Origin: Actinomycetes bacterium
Lineage (GTDB): Bacteria; Actinomycetota; Acidimicrobiia; Acidimicrobiales; UBA8190
Assembly: GCA_021779775.1 (NCBI GenBank)
Contig: JAJYAB010000056.1
Span: forward strand, 1 to 6,857
DNA length: 6,857 bases
Direction: 5' to 3'
A model generated the notes under the pieces. The model was not told the origin of the DNA, searched no databases, and saw only the letters and a program-made list of their open reading frames with translations. Made by a program: the position numbers and the translations under genes. Of the stretch, positions 1 through 6,063 are shown piece by piece (within the stretch, counting starts at the first letter, position 1; each line of letters opens with the position of its first letter).

Positions 1-30
1 GGCTCTTCCGACGAGGGGGCACCTGGCTTC

Positions 31-486
31 GTGGTCGACGAGAACACGATGGCGAAGACTCGACGTCGCCCCGAGCCGCCCCTTCGCCGCTGGGCGGCCG
101 CCCGGGCGCTTCGACACGACCCGGGGAGGCTCGACGACCTGCTGGCATCCACCGGCGCGCTGGCGCCCCGCCACCGCGAGGCGGCGCTCCAGGGCCTGCT
201 CGACGCCGCGGATGCGCTGGAAGAGGGCGAACGCCGCCGGCTGGCGCGGCGCGGGTTGCGTTGCAGCGTCGGTAGCGTCCGCCGGTCCGCACTCGATCGG
301 CTCTGCGAGCTCGACGGACCGGACGCGGCGCTCCGGCGTGCGCGCGCCGACGCCAATCGGGCCGTGCGGGCCTGGAGACCCGCCACTCCTGCCGCAACCG
401 GCCGAGATGCAGCCTCCGGGCGCGCCGCGCCCGCCGCCACGCTCGATCCCCGTGGAGCCGACGGGGGCTCGGGGTCGCGAGCATGA
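31..486 (+). CDS. HEAT-like helical protein, possibly 5'-partial
   Basis: A protein of about 151 residues rich in Arg, Ala and Leu. Residues about 15-115 read as a series of amphipathic helices, with segments such as RRWAAARALRHDPGRL and VRRSALDRLCELDGPDAALR that resemble HEAT-type repeats. The last 35 residues are low-complexity Ala/Gly/Pro/Arg. I do not recognise a specific family and assign no function; a scaffold or protein-binding role would be inference from the helical layout. The GTG at 31 has a GAGGGGG stretch at 13-19 as a possible ribosome binding site. An ATG at 49 is an alternative start. The frame is also open, with coding-like third positions, back to base 1, so the gene may begin outside the window. 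Its TGA overlaps the ATG of the next gene (ATGA, 483-486), so the two are probably translated together. Confidence 0.6.
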   Translation: MVDENTMAKTRRRPEPPLRRWAAARALRHDPGRLDDLLASTGALAPRHREAALQGLLDAADALEEGERRRLARRGLRCSVGSVRRSALDRLCELDGPDAALRRARADANRAVRAWRPATPAATGRDAASGRAAPAATLDPRGADGGSGSRA

Positions 487-1034
487 CCGGGACACCCAGA
501 ACACCGTCGCCGGGCAACGACCTCTCAAGCCTCCGGGTGCCAAAGGCGCTGCGCGGCTACGTCGCCGAGATGGCGGCTCTGATCGACAAGGTGTGCACCG
601 AGCACCTCGACGACGAGTACAGCGGGTTGTGCCTTCGCCTGCTCGGCAAGCTGGCCCGCAAGCGACCGTCTCCGCTGGTGCGCGGCGAGCGGCGCGTCTG
701 GGCCGCGGGTGTCCTCTACACCGTGGGCAGCATCAACTTCCTGTTCGACCCGAGTGAGGAGCCGCACCTGCGCGCCGACGAGCTCGCCGCGCTCACCGGG
801 GTGGCAAAGTCGACCATGGCCAACAAGGCCGCCCTGATCCGCCGGACGTTGCGGCTCGGCCCGATCGAGCCCGAGCTGTGCCGCCGAGACCTCCTCGCCC
901 GCCACCCCTACGCGTGGTTGGTCGAGATCGACGGGTTCATCGTGGACGTGCGGGCCCTGCCCCAGCCGCTCCAGGATGACGCACGGCGCCGGGGTCTCGT
1001 GCCATCCTGGCCGGGCCCGTCCTCATCACGCTGA
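483..1034 (+). CDS. DUF6398 domain protein
   Basis: A 183-residue protein that I recognise by pattern as the DUF6398 family. Residues about 28-60 form a helical start (AALIDKVCTEHLDDEYSGLC, then KLARKRPSPL). Residues 70-92 hold the family-like core RVWAAGVLYTVGSINFLFDP, 99-122 an HTH-like segment (DELAALTGVAKSTMANKA), and 143-160 the end motif YAWLVEIDGFIVDVRALP. The helical core followed by a 'gvskst' turn resembles the cyclin-like repeat of TFIIB-type factors. That is my inference, and no biochemical function is known to me for the family. The ATG overlaps the stop of the upstream HEAT-like gene, so the pair is likely one operon. The final ten residues are low complexity. It converges on the minus-strand operon that ends at 1240. 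Confidence 0.85.
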   Translation: MTGTPRTPSPGNDLSSLRVPKALRGYVAEMAALIDKVCTEHLDDEYSGLCLRLLGKLARKRPSPLVRGERRVWAAGVLYTVGSINFLFDPSEEPHLRADELAALTGVAKSTMANKAALIRRTLRLGPIEPELCRRDLLARHPYAWLVEIDGFIVDVRALPQPLQDDARRRGLVPSWPGPSSSR

Positions 1035-1239
1035 GCTCGGGCGCGCCGCGCACCGCTCGCTGAGCACCGAGTGAGTTCCGTATTCCTGGCGAGACGCGGC
1101 GTGAGTGCCCGGCACCGGGGCATGACGACGAGAACGATCGAGGCGCCGGGTCGACGCGGCGTTCGGCCCGATGACGTCCTCGGCGTGCTCACCGTCGGCG
1201 GCAGACCTCGAGGCAGCGAAGAGGAAGGGCAACTCCCGG
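1035..1239. other. Convergent intergenic gap
   Basis: This gap of 205 bases separates two convergent operons. I see no open frame with coding character of its own and no classical terminator (no stem followed by a T-run on either strand). The only hairpin-like element is tgccc/gggca around 1106-1122, a 5-base stem with no T-tract. Termination may be factor-dependent, or may use an unrecognised structure. Confidence 0.5.
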
Positions 1240-2604
1240 TCATCGTGGGGCCGACCCCAACGAAGGCGGCGGTCCGGTCTTCGAACCCCAACGGGCCTTT
1301 GCCCGCTCCAGGAACGGCGGCTCCTCGCTCGGTCCAGCTCCTTTGACGACGTCCTCGAAGCCCGGCATGAACCCCGTCTTGCGGTGATGCGCCTCGCGCA
1401 CCTCGCGCACCACGCTCTCCCAACCCGCGCCCAGACCCGCCTTCTCGTAGCACCGCTTGGCCCGTTCGAAGTTCCCGAGTGCGGCACCGTAGTACTTGCT
1501 CTTCTTCGCGTTGACGACGCGCATCCCCATTGCTCGCCAGAGTCGAGCGGCTTCTCCAACGTGGGCCTTCTCGAGCCTTCGCGCAGCGGGTTCCAACGCG
1601 TAGTGGCTCACGGCCTCGAGCTCCTCATCGGTGCTCCGCTTCACCAGCGCTGAAAGGCGTGCGGTCTCCTTGGTCTCGACGAAGAGGCCGATCAAGGAGT
1701 ACAGATCTGCTCCTGCCGCCTCCTCCATCGCCTTGGCGTGCCAGGACGCACGGTCTTGCTTGGGAGCGAACTTCATCAGGTCGTCGTAGGTGTACTTGCT
1801 CGGATGCTCGCGGAACTCGGCCCAGGCCGACGCGAGGGCCTCTTGGTCACGACCGAGCTTGCGTAGCAGCTCGCGTCTCAGGTTTTGGAGCTCGTGGTCG
1901 GCGGACGAGCCCCGAGGGTCCTTCGCCGTGATCTCGATGCCCCGCTCGACCCACGAAAGGGCCTCTTCGGGCTTGCGCTTCGCGATGAGCATTCTGGCGA
2001 TGGCATGGCAGTCCTTCGCGCTCAGGCCCGTCTGCTGCGCGAGCGCGACGTAGGCCGCAACGTCCTTCTGTCCGACGTGCAGCGCGCGCAGCACCTCGGC
2101 CCAGCGTCGCTGCTTGTAGCCGGTGCTGCGTCCATCCGGCCCGTCGCGGGCGGCCAACCGCTCGCGGGCTCGGGCAACGAGGGCGGCCAACCCCGCCTTG
2201 TCGAGCACCGACGCCACCTTGGTCTCCAGGCCGTAGCAGAAGCCGTAGGGGTCGTCGTCCATCCATCCAAGGAGGCGAGACGCCGTCTCCTCTGGGGCCG
2301 CCCCGGCCGCCTGGCGGGCCTTCACCCAGCCGCAGAACAGGTCCTCGACGAACATGCCGAACGCGCCGCTCGAATCGTCGAGCTCCTCCACCTTCTCGTA
2401 GCAGCCGGCAAGAAACGCCTCGTAGAGAGTGGCCGCCCGACCAGGTGCGCTCTCGAGGAGCGGTGCGATATCGCGCTCGACCTCCTCGAGGTCGCTCACG
2501 AAGGAAAAGCACGAGCGGTCGCCGACGAAACGACCCGGGTCGAGCGCCGCCTCGATCTCCCGTTCGAGCGGGTCACGTGGCCCGCGGGCGACCTTCTTGG
2601 TCAC
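1240..2604 (-). CDS. Alpha-solenoid protein of unknown function, third gene of operon
   Basis: A 454-residue, almost wholly helical protein. I set the start at the GTG at 2604-2602, which forms a GTGA overlap with the TGA of the preceding gene. The frame stays open further upstream, but that part is a shadow of two other genes. Residues 10-150 (EREIEAALDPGRFVG, then EAFLAGCYEKVEELDDSSG, LGWMDDDPYGFCYGLE) look like the conserved first half. They recall the DUF6880/SWIM-associated helical proteins, but I see no zinc-binding cysteine cluster. Residues 197-280 resemble TPR-type repeats (KRKPEEALSWVERGIEI, LRKLGRDQEALASAWAEFRE). Residues 355-415 contain RAMGMRVVNAKKSKYYGAAL and a GFMPGFE motif. 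It is probably a cytoplasmic protein-interaction scaffold; function unknown. Conserved proteins of this layout exist in other bacteria, as far as I recall. Confidence 0.85.
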   Translation of the reverse strand: MTKKVARGPRDPLEREIEAALDPGRFVGDRSCFSFVSDLEEVERDIAPLLESAPGRAATLYEAFLAGCYEKVEELDDSSGAFGMFVEDLFCGWVKARQAAGAAPEETASRLLGWMDDDPYGFCYGLETKVASVLDKAGLAALVARARERLAARDGPDGRSTGYKQRRWAEVLRALHVGQKDVAAYVALAQQTGLSAKDCHAIARMLIAKRKPEEALSWVERGIEITAKDPRGSSADHELQNLRRELLRKLGRDQEALASAWAEFREHPSKYTYDDLMKFAPKQDRASWHAKAMEEAAGADLYSLIGLFVETKETARLSALVKRSTDEELEAVSHYALEPAARRLEKAHVGEAARLWRAMGMRVVNAKKSKYYGAALGNFERAKRCYEKAGLGAGWESVVREVREAHHRKTGFMPGFEDVVKGAGPSEEPPFLERAKARWGSKTGPPPSLGSAPR

Positions 2605-2975
2605 CGTCGGCCCCGTGAAGCATCCCGGGCGTTCTTTGCCTTCGGTCGCGCCTCGTCGTCCGGCTCCGCACGGAAGCCAGAATCGTCGCCCAGGTGGAAG
2701 TAGGTGTGACCGCGCAGCGAGCCGTCGTCTTCCTGCACCGCCCACCCACGGCCGCTTGCATGGTCGCAGTCGTCGTGACCCTCCCACGAGAACTCGACAC
2801 CGGGGCGCCCGTCGCGAGAAGCCTCCCGCCAGTCGAGGTCGCCCTCGACAGCGATGAAGCCGAGGCTGCCCGTGTGATCTCGGTCGAACGCGATGAAGCC
2901 AGGCCCGACCAGGTCGACGTCTTCTTGCGCCCAGAGCTCCATCTCGACGATCCGCCACCTGCCCACGAGGCTCAT
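2601..2975 (-). CDS. Small beta-rich conserved protein, middle gene of operon
   Basis: A 124-residue protein beginning MSLVGRWRIVEMELW. It is rich in Gly, Asp, Trp and aromatic residues, with alternating strands: FIAFDRDHTGSLGFIAVEG at 28-45, VEFSWEGHDDCD at 60-71, and the turn-rich GRGWAVQEDDGSLRGHTYFH at 75-94 ending HLGDDSGFRA. This suggests a small beta barrel or calycin-like fold (inference). The core of about 103 residues matches a small conserved protein I recall from many bacterial genomes, always without assigned function. The last 20 residues are a basic tail that runs into the next gene. GAGGGG at 2988-2983 lies 7 bases before the ATG and is a good ribosome binding site. The gene overlaps both neighbours by 4 bases, so the three products are probably made in fixed proportion. 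Confidence 0.88.
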   Translation of the reverse strand: MSLVGRWRIVEMELWAQEDVDLVGPGFIAFDRDHTGSLGFIAVEGDLDWREASRDGRPGVEFSWEGHDDCDHASGRGWAVQEDDGSLRGHTYFHLGDDSGFRAEPDDEARPKAKNARDASRGRR

Positions 2976-4141
2976 CGTTGTTCCCCTCGCACGTTGCCCG
3001 GACCGTCGATGAGACCGGCGCGCTCAAGGCGCCGGAGGAGGCCCTGCTTCTTCGGGTGCTGCTGGCGCAGCTCCAAGAGGCGCCGATCGAACACCTCCGG
3101 GCGCCGCTCACGCTCGCTGACCGCCCGCAAGGCCCCGAGAAGCTCGACAGCTTCGTCGTACCGAGCAGGCTGGCGGGTGCCGATGGCGGCGTACACCCGC
3201 TCCCAGGCTTGGTCCTGGCGCGGCGCCAGCGCAGCCAGGTGCCGCTCGTGAGCAGCTGCTTGGGCGTGCTCTCGCCGGGCCTGCTCCTGCGCCCGGCGCT
3301 CAGCAGTAAGGCGCGCTCGCTGCTCGCGGTGTCGCCGCGCCGCGTCCTTGAGCTCGGCCACTGAGCGGCTTCCCTTCTCATCCGCGGAGCCATCGCGTCC
3401 GCCGCGGAAGCGCCGCGCCAGCTCCATGCCGAGGTTCGGGTCGCCGCTCGCGAGACGAGCGAGCAACGCATCCTTCTCTTCTACGGGCAGGCGGGCTACC
3501 CAGCCGGTCAGCTCGGCGGCGGAGGGCTCTATCGGGTCCAGCGGCTTGCTCGCCTCGGCCGCCACCGACAGCAGGTCCTCGTCGAGGCGCAGGAACTCAG
3601 CGAAACTCTGCAGCGCCGCGCTCAAAGTCGCAAGACCCGGCGGGACGGCCGGCTCGAGCTGGTTGTCCTCCGACTCGCCCGCGTCTACGGAGAGCAGCCA
3701 CGCCAGGTACAAGAGCCTCCGGTCTCCGCCGGCCAGCTCGGAGCGCACCGGGATGATCGAGCTGAGCGAGTCCTCGCCGCCTTCCTCCCAGTACTCATCC
3801 TCCTTCTCGCTCGTCAGCTGGACGATCACGTGGTCCCCTGCCGTCCACGCACACGCCGAGTCGGTCGCGGCGTAACGAGACGCAGCCTCGACGTCGAGCA
3901 GTGACGCCGGCAGCCGCAACATCAGCTGGCGGGTCCCCCAGTTGGCGAGGTACAAGAACGCGTCGAAGTACTGGGACATCAGCAGCCGCGGGTCGCCCTT
4001 GAAGTCGCCCCAGTGGTAGGTGTTGACAAAGCGCGTCGCAGTGATCCGAGCCCGCGTGGACAGCGCCCGCAGCTCCTGCTGCTGGCGAGCGTCGAGCGGC
4101 CGGTCGATGGCGAGGAACTCGTAGTACTGGTACTCGCTCAC
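2972..4141 (-). CDS. Conserved coiled-coil protein of unknown function, first gene of operon
   Basis: A 389-residue protein starting (M)SEYQYYEFLAIDRPLD. I chose the GTG at 4141-4139 because AGGAGGAGGT at 4160-4151 sits 9 bases upstream and the family I recall begins at this motif; the 29 upstream residues in frame look non-coding. The conserved first region includes YHWGDFKGDP (42-51) and a YFDAFLYLANWGT segment (58-70), followed by LMLRLP. Residues 143-155 (LLYLAWLLSVDAG) are hydrophobic but lie in what I read as a soluble helical domain. Residues about 258-305 form a charged Arg/Glu/Ala coiled coil, and 310-378 a helical end domain (QHPKKQGLLRRLERAGL). Function unknown. The protein probably works with the two downstream products, whose genes overlap this one in series. 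The stop shares ATGA with the 124-residue gene. Confidence 0.88.
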   Translation of the reverse strand: MSEYQYYEFLAIDRPLDARQQQELRALSTRARITATRFVNTYHWGDFKGDPRLLMSQYFDAFLYLANWGTRQLMLRLPASLLDVEAASRYAATDSACAWTAGDHVIVQLTSEKEDEYWEEGGEDSLSSIIPVRSELAGGDRRLLYLAWLLSVDAGESEDNQLEPAVPPGLATLSAALQSFAEFLRLDEDLLSVAAEASKPLDPIEPSAAELTGWVARLPVEEKDALLARLASGDPNLGMELARRFRGGRDGSADEKGSRSVAELKDAARRHREQRARLTAERRAQEQARREHAQAAAHERHLAALAPRQDQAWERVYAAIGTRQPARYDEAVELLGALRAVSERERRPEVFDRRLLELRQQHPKKQGLLRRLERAGLIDGPGNVRGEQR

Positions 4142-4252
4142 GGGCGGGTGACCTCCTCCTTCGAGCGGCCCGTGACGACCATAGACGCCTTCAGCGCGGT
4201 CCTGGGGACTTCGGTGGTCAACGGACAACGACCCCCCGAGCAGGCTGCCGGC
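4142..4252 (-). other. Leader region between abiEii and the three-gene operon
   Basis: This 111-base gap lies between the end of abiEii and the first gene of the downstream operon. Minus-strand TTGACC (4221-4216) and TATGGT (4183-4178) resemble -35 and -10 boxes, but they are 32 bases apart and cannot pair. I see no convincing promoter or terminator. The operon may have its own weak promoter here, or may be reached by read-through from the toxin-antitoxin operon. Confidence 0.35.
4151..4160 (-). promoter_or_regulatory. Strong Shine-Dalgarno of the three-gene operon
   Basis: On the minus strand this reads AGGAGGAGGT, a near-perfect anti-16S match 9 bases before the GTG at 4141. It decides the start of the SEYQYYEF protein against the longer reading that begins at 4228. 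Confidence 0.8.
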
Positions 4253-5143
4253 TCACGACCACGATCCGGCACTCGGGTCCCAGGACAGTCCTCTCACGCT
4301 GCCCGAAACGGCAGGGTCGGCGAACGCGACAACCGCCGAGACCACCTCGGCGAACGCGGCGGGAACCCGATCCTCCAACTGTTGCTTTCTCCTCCACGCT
4401 GCCCAGCGCGCCTGTCCGATCTCCCCGTAGCCGTCGAGGACCCGGACGAGGGGAACCAGCTCGACCTGCCGGTGGCGGGCCACCTGGCGAACCGAGCCGG
4501 CGAGATCCGCTCCGGCCAGCGCATGACGGCGGCTCAGAAGGTAGATGTCGGCGAAGTCCCTCCAGCGGGTGTTGACCGTCCCTCGTGCAACGGCAGTGAC
4601 GATCTTCTCGCCGTGCACCATCACGAGCGGATAGCCCCGCACGACGACCTCACCGCCGAGCAGGCGTGGAAGGTGCAAGTCCTGGGGTGCGGGAGTGATC
4701 GGGTCACCCACGTTGACGTCGACATGGAAATGGGGACGGGCCGTTGCCAGCTCGGCCTTCATCGTGACCCGAACGCCGCTGTAGGCGTCCTCGTCACGGA
4801 TCACCGCTGCGGTCGCACCGTCTACGTCGAACACCACGCCGTCGTCGAGGCGAAGCGCCGCGACTGCGCAGATGACCGCTCGGATGTTTTCCGCGTCGTT
4901 TTCGAGCGCCTCGGCTTGGAGATCGATATCGCGGGTCGGGCGGCGTTCGCCGAAGGCGGCCAGGAGCACTCCGCCTTTTAGGACGAGCTGGTCGGCGAAA
5001 CGGGACTCGGCCAGGCGAGCGAGGAACGACTCGAGGACGTAGAGCTGCAGTAGCTCGTCGACCGGGCGGCGATCGCCGCGGGCCTTGGCCCGCAGGTCGA
5101 GGTACGCGCGGCCCGCCCGGGTGGTGCGGGTGGGGGCGGTCAC
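4253..5143 (-). CDS. abiEii: AbiEii-family nucleotidyltransferase toxin
   Basis: A 296-residue toxin half of a type IV (AbiE) toxin-antitoxin pair. AbiEii/MenT proteins are DNA polymerase beta-like nucleotidyltransferases. The mycobacterial relatives add nucleotides to the acceptor end of tRNAs and so block translation, and lactococcal AbiE aborts phage infection. Visible motifs: VLKGGVLLAAFG (54-65, the KGG loop); the metal-binding pair RDIDLQ (71-76, Asp72 and Asp74); FHVDVNVGDP (139-148); MVHGEKIVTA (175-184, with Lys180); and RWRDFADIYLL (193-203), where the usual R-x-K-D reads R-x-R-D. All the key acidic residues are present, so the enzyme looks active. The length is normal for the family. 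The GTG start overlaps the antitoxin stop (GTGA, 5140-5143), and GGAAG at 5155-5151 is a moderate ribosome binding site 7 bases away. The substrate cannot be read from sequence. Confidence 0.93.
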   Translation of the reverse strand: MTAPTRTTRAGRAYLDLRAKARGDRRPVDELLQLYVLESFLARLAESRFADQLVLKGGVLLAAFGERRPTRDIDLQAEALENDAENIRAVICAVAALRLDDGVVFDVDGATAAVIRDEDAYSGVRVTMKAELATARPHFHVDVNVGDPITPAPQDLHLPRLLGGEVVVRGYPLVMVHGEKIVTAVARGTVNTRWRDFADIYLLSRRHALAGADLAGSVRQVARHRQVELVPLVRVLDGYGEIGQARWAAWRRKQQLEDRVPAAFAEVVSAVVAFADPAVSGSVRGLSWDPSAGSWS

Positions 5144-5736
5144 AACAGGACTTCCAGCGCTTGGCGCAGCGCGGGCTCGGCCCGCGGGAACTCACGGGCG
5201 AACTCGACCAGCTGCGCGGGACTCCGGCCTTGGCGGTCGAGCCAGCGTCGCAGTGCCTCCCAGGCGACCTCGCTCCCTTCGAGGTGGCGGAGGCGGACGA
5301 CGTCGATGAGGGAACGCTCGGCCGAGTACAGGCCGATGGGCCGGCGGGCCCCGACCTCGAGCTCGTCGCGTCCCACGTCGAAGGTGCGGGGGTCGAACTG
5401 GTGGATGCGGGACGGCGCCTTCAGGGACGGTCGAGTGCTTCCCCGGGGGATGGCGATGTCAATGGCGGTGGGGATGGCGTCGATCAGGCCGTGGCGCGCG
5501 AGCGCGGTCTCCAGGCACAGCGTGGCGTGCGGGACCCGCTCAGCGATCTCGACCAGGTCAGAGTCGGCGGGTGGGGCGTCGGCCCAGCGGTAGACGCCGC
5601 CACCGAGCGCGAGGATCTTCCCGCTGTCGCGCAGGGCGTACAGGCGCCTGTCACCGACACCTGCCTGTTTGGCCTCGCCGTAGGTGAACGTGTCACCCAG
5701 CTGCTCTCGGAGATCCGGGACTCCTGCCGTCCTCAT
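5140..5736 (-). CDS. abiEi: AbiEi-family antitoxin and autorepressor
   Basis: A 198-residue antitoxin partner of the AbiEii toxin. Residues 8-52 form the winged helix-turn-helix typical of AbiEi proteins (FTYGEAKQAGVGDRRLYALR, then GKILALGGGVYRW). This is followed by the C-terminal antitoxin domain, with LETALARHGL (75-84), the AIDIAIPRG strand (91-99), and RPIGLYSAERSLIDVVRLR (132-150). In characterised systems AbiEi both neutralises the toxin without a stable complex (type IV) and represses its own operon by binding inverted repeats through the N-terminal domain. The inverted repeat immediately upstream fits this. The ATG at 5736 has no Shine-Dalgarno sequence and lies about 2 bases after the predicted transcription start, so translation is probably leaderless. 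Length and gene order (antitoxin first) are normal. Confidence 0.92.
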   Translation of the reverse strand: MRTAGVPDLREQLGDTFTYGEAKQAGVGDRRLYALRDSGKILALGGGVYRWADAPPADSDLVEIAERVPHATLCLETALARHGLIDAIPTAIDIAIPRGSTRPSLKAPSRIHQFDPRTFDVGRDELEVGARRPIGLYSAERSLIDVVRLRHLEGSEVAWEALRRWLDRQGRSPAQLVEFAREFPRAEPALRQALEVLL

Positions 5737-5737
5737 G

Positions 5738-5784
5738 GAAGGAAATCATACTCAGATACCGCCTACCTGGGTAGGATTTCCTTC
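5738..5784. promoter_or_regulatory. Inverted-repeat operator of the abiE operon
   Basis: The left arm gaaggaaatcatac (5738-5751) is matched at 13 of 14 bases by the reverse complement of the right arm gtaggatttccttc (5771-5784). The arm centres are 33 bp apart, about three helical turns, which would place two bound repressors on the same face of the DNA. A smaller palindrome, cctac-ctgg-gtagg, lies at 5762-5775. The left arm touches the antitoxin start codon and contains the predicted -10 box. AbiEi proteins are known to autoregulate by binding inverted repeats, so this is the expected operator. Confidence 0.75.
5745..5773 (-). promoter_or_regulatory. Predicted abiE promoter, near-leaderless
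   Basis: On the minus strand, TATGAT at 5750-5745 matches five of six -10 consensus bases. A weak -35, TACCCA (3 of 6), lies at 5773-5768 after a 17-base spacer. Initiation 6-8 bases downstream would fall at about 5739-5737, just before the ATG at 5736. Both boxes overlap the inverted-repeat arms. Confidence 0.5.
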
Positions 5785-6028
5785 AGCCGGCCAGAGGGGG
5801 AGACGTCAAGGCAGCTCCAGCCGCCGGCTCAGCCGTGCCACCCGTCGGAGGACTGGCTCGGCTCCTGCCGTTCGACCAGATCAGTACTGCGACGGTAAAT
5901 ACGCAGGTCAGTCCAAATCGATCCTGTATGGCGAGGGTTGGCTACGGCGCAGCGCCACGCAGGGGGCGATTCGCACCTCCGACGCTGGGGACGAGCCGTG
6001 CAGTGCTGAGGGTGGTGCGGCGGCCATG
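5785..6028. other. Intergenic stretch without a supportable gene
   Basis: This is the interior of the 327-base gap between the divergent abiE and HicA-like operons. Short frames exist on both strands, but they have no ribosome binding site, no coding-like residue pattern and no recognisable product. I see no tRNA, terminator, attachment-site repeat or insertion-sequence end. The central part (about 5878-5935) is poorer in GC than its surroundings. Confidence 0.5.
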
Positions 6029-6057
6029 TGGACATATAGCAACAGTTGTTGTAGTGT
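6029..6057 (+). promoter_or_regulatory. Predicted leaderless promoter of the HicA-like operon
   Basis: TGGACA (6029-6034, 5 of 6 to the -35 consensus) is followed by an exact 17-base spacer and TAGTGT (6052-6057, fits TAnnnT). Transcription should start near 6063-6064, on or next to the GTG at 6064, which lacks any Shine-Dalgarno sequence. The two independent facts agree on a leaderless message. Confidence 0.55.
6040..6051. promoter_or_regulatory. Palindrome in promoter spacer, candidate operator
   Basis: The sequence caaca-gt-tgttg is a perfect 5-base inverted repeat lying wholly in the spacer and touching the -10 box. A further caac follows at 6060-6063, which pairs with the gttg at 6048-6051. 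This is the expected position of an operator for the helix-turn-helix protein encoded by the second gene of the operon. Confidence 0.5.
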
Positions 6058-6063
6058 GTCAAC

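Noticed and set aside
1105..1122. A hairpin between the convergent operons as a bidirectional terminator.
   Set aside because: The stem is only about 5 bases with a poorly defined loop and no T-run on either strand.
1276..1288. A TTCGAACCC string resembling a tRNA T-loop.
   Set aside because: No acceptor, D or anticodon stem can be built around it, and it lies inside the coding end of the 454-residue gene.
1071..1346. A plus-strand small frame of 91 codons in and beyond the convergent gap.
   Set aside because: It overlaps the coding end of the minus-strand gene, has no ribosome binding site and shows no family-like pattern.
2605..3471. Upstream extension of the 454-residue gene in the same frame, which would give a 743-residue protein.
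   Set aside because: It lies antisense-free but out of frame over two well-supported genes (124 and 389 residues). Its translation is Arg/Ser-rich shadow sequence, and the GTGA junction at 2604 gives a proper start.
4142..4228. A longer N-terminus for the SEYQYYEF protein starting at the ATG at 4228.
   Set aside because: The added 29 residues look non-coding, and the AGGAGGAGGT at 4160-4151 would lie inside the gene. The GTG at 4141 fits the ribosome binding site and the family start.
4013..4981. A long plus-strand open frame of 322 codons.
   Set aside because: It is a shadow opposite abiEii, whose motifs are unmistakable, and it resembles no protein family.
5161..5898. A plus-strand open frame of 245 codons opposite abiEi.
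   Set aside because: It is a shadow frame with no start signal, and the opposite strand encodes a clear AbiEi antitoxin.
5829..6062. A minus-strand frame of 77 codons in the intergenic gap, with a TTGACA at 6062-6057.
   Set aside because: The best -10 candidate, TATATG, needs an 18-base spacer and lies inside the frame itself. There is no ribosome binding site, and the residue pattern (His, Arg, Cys, Trp rich) is not protein-like.
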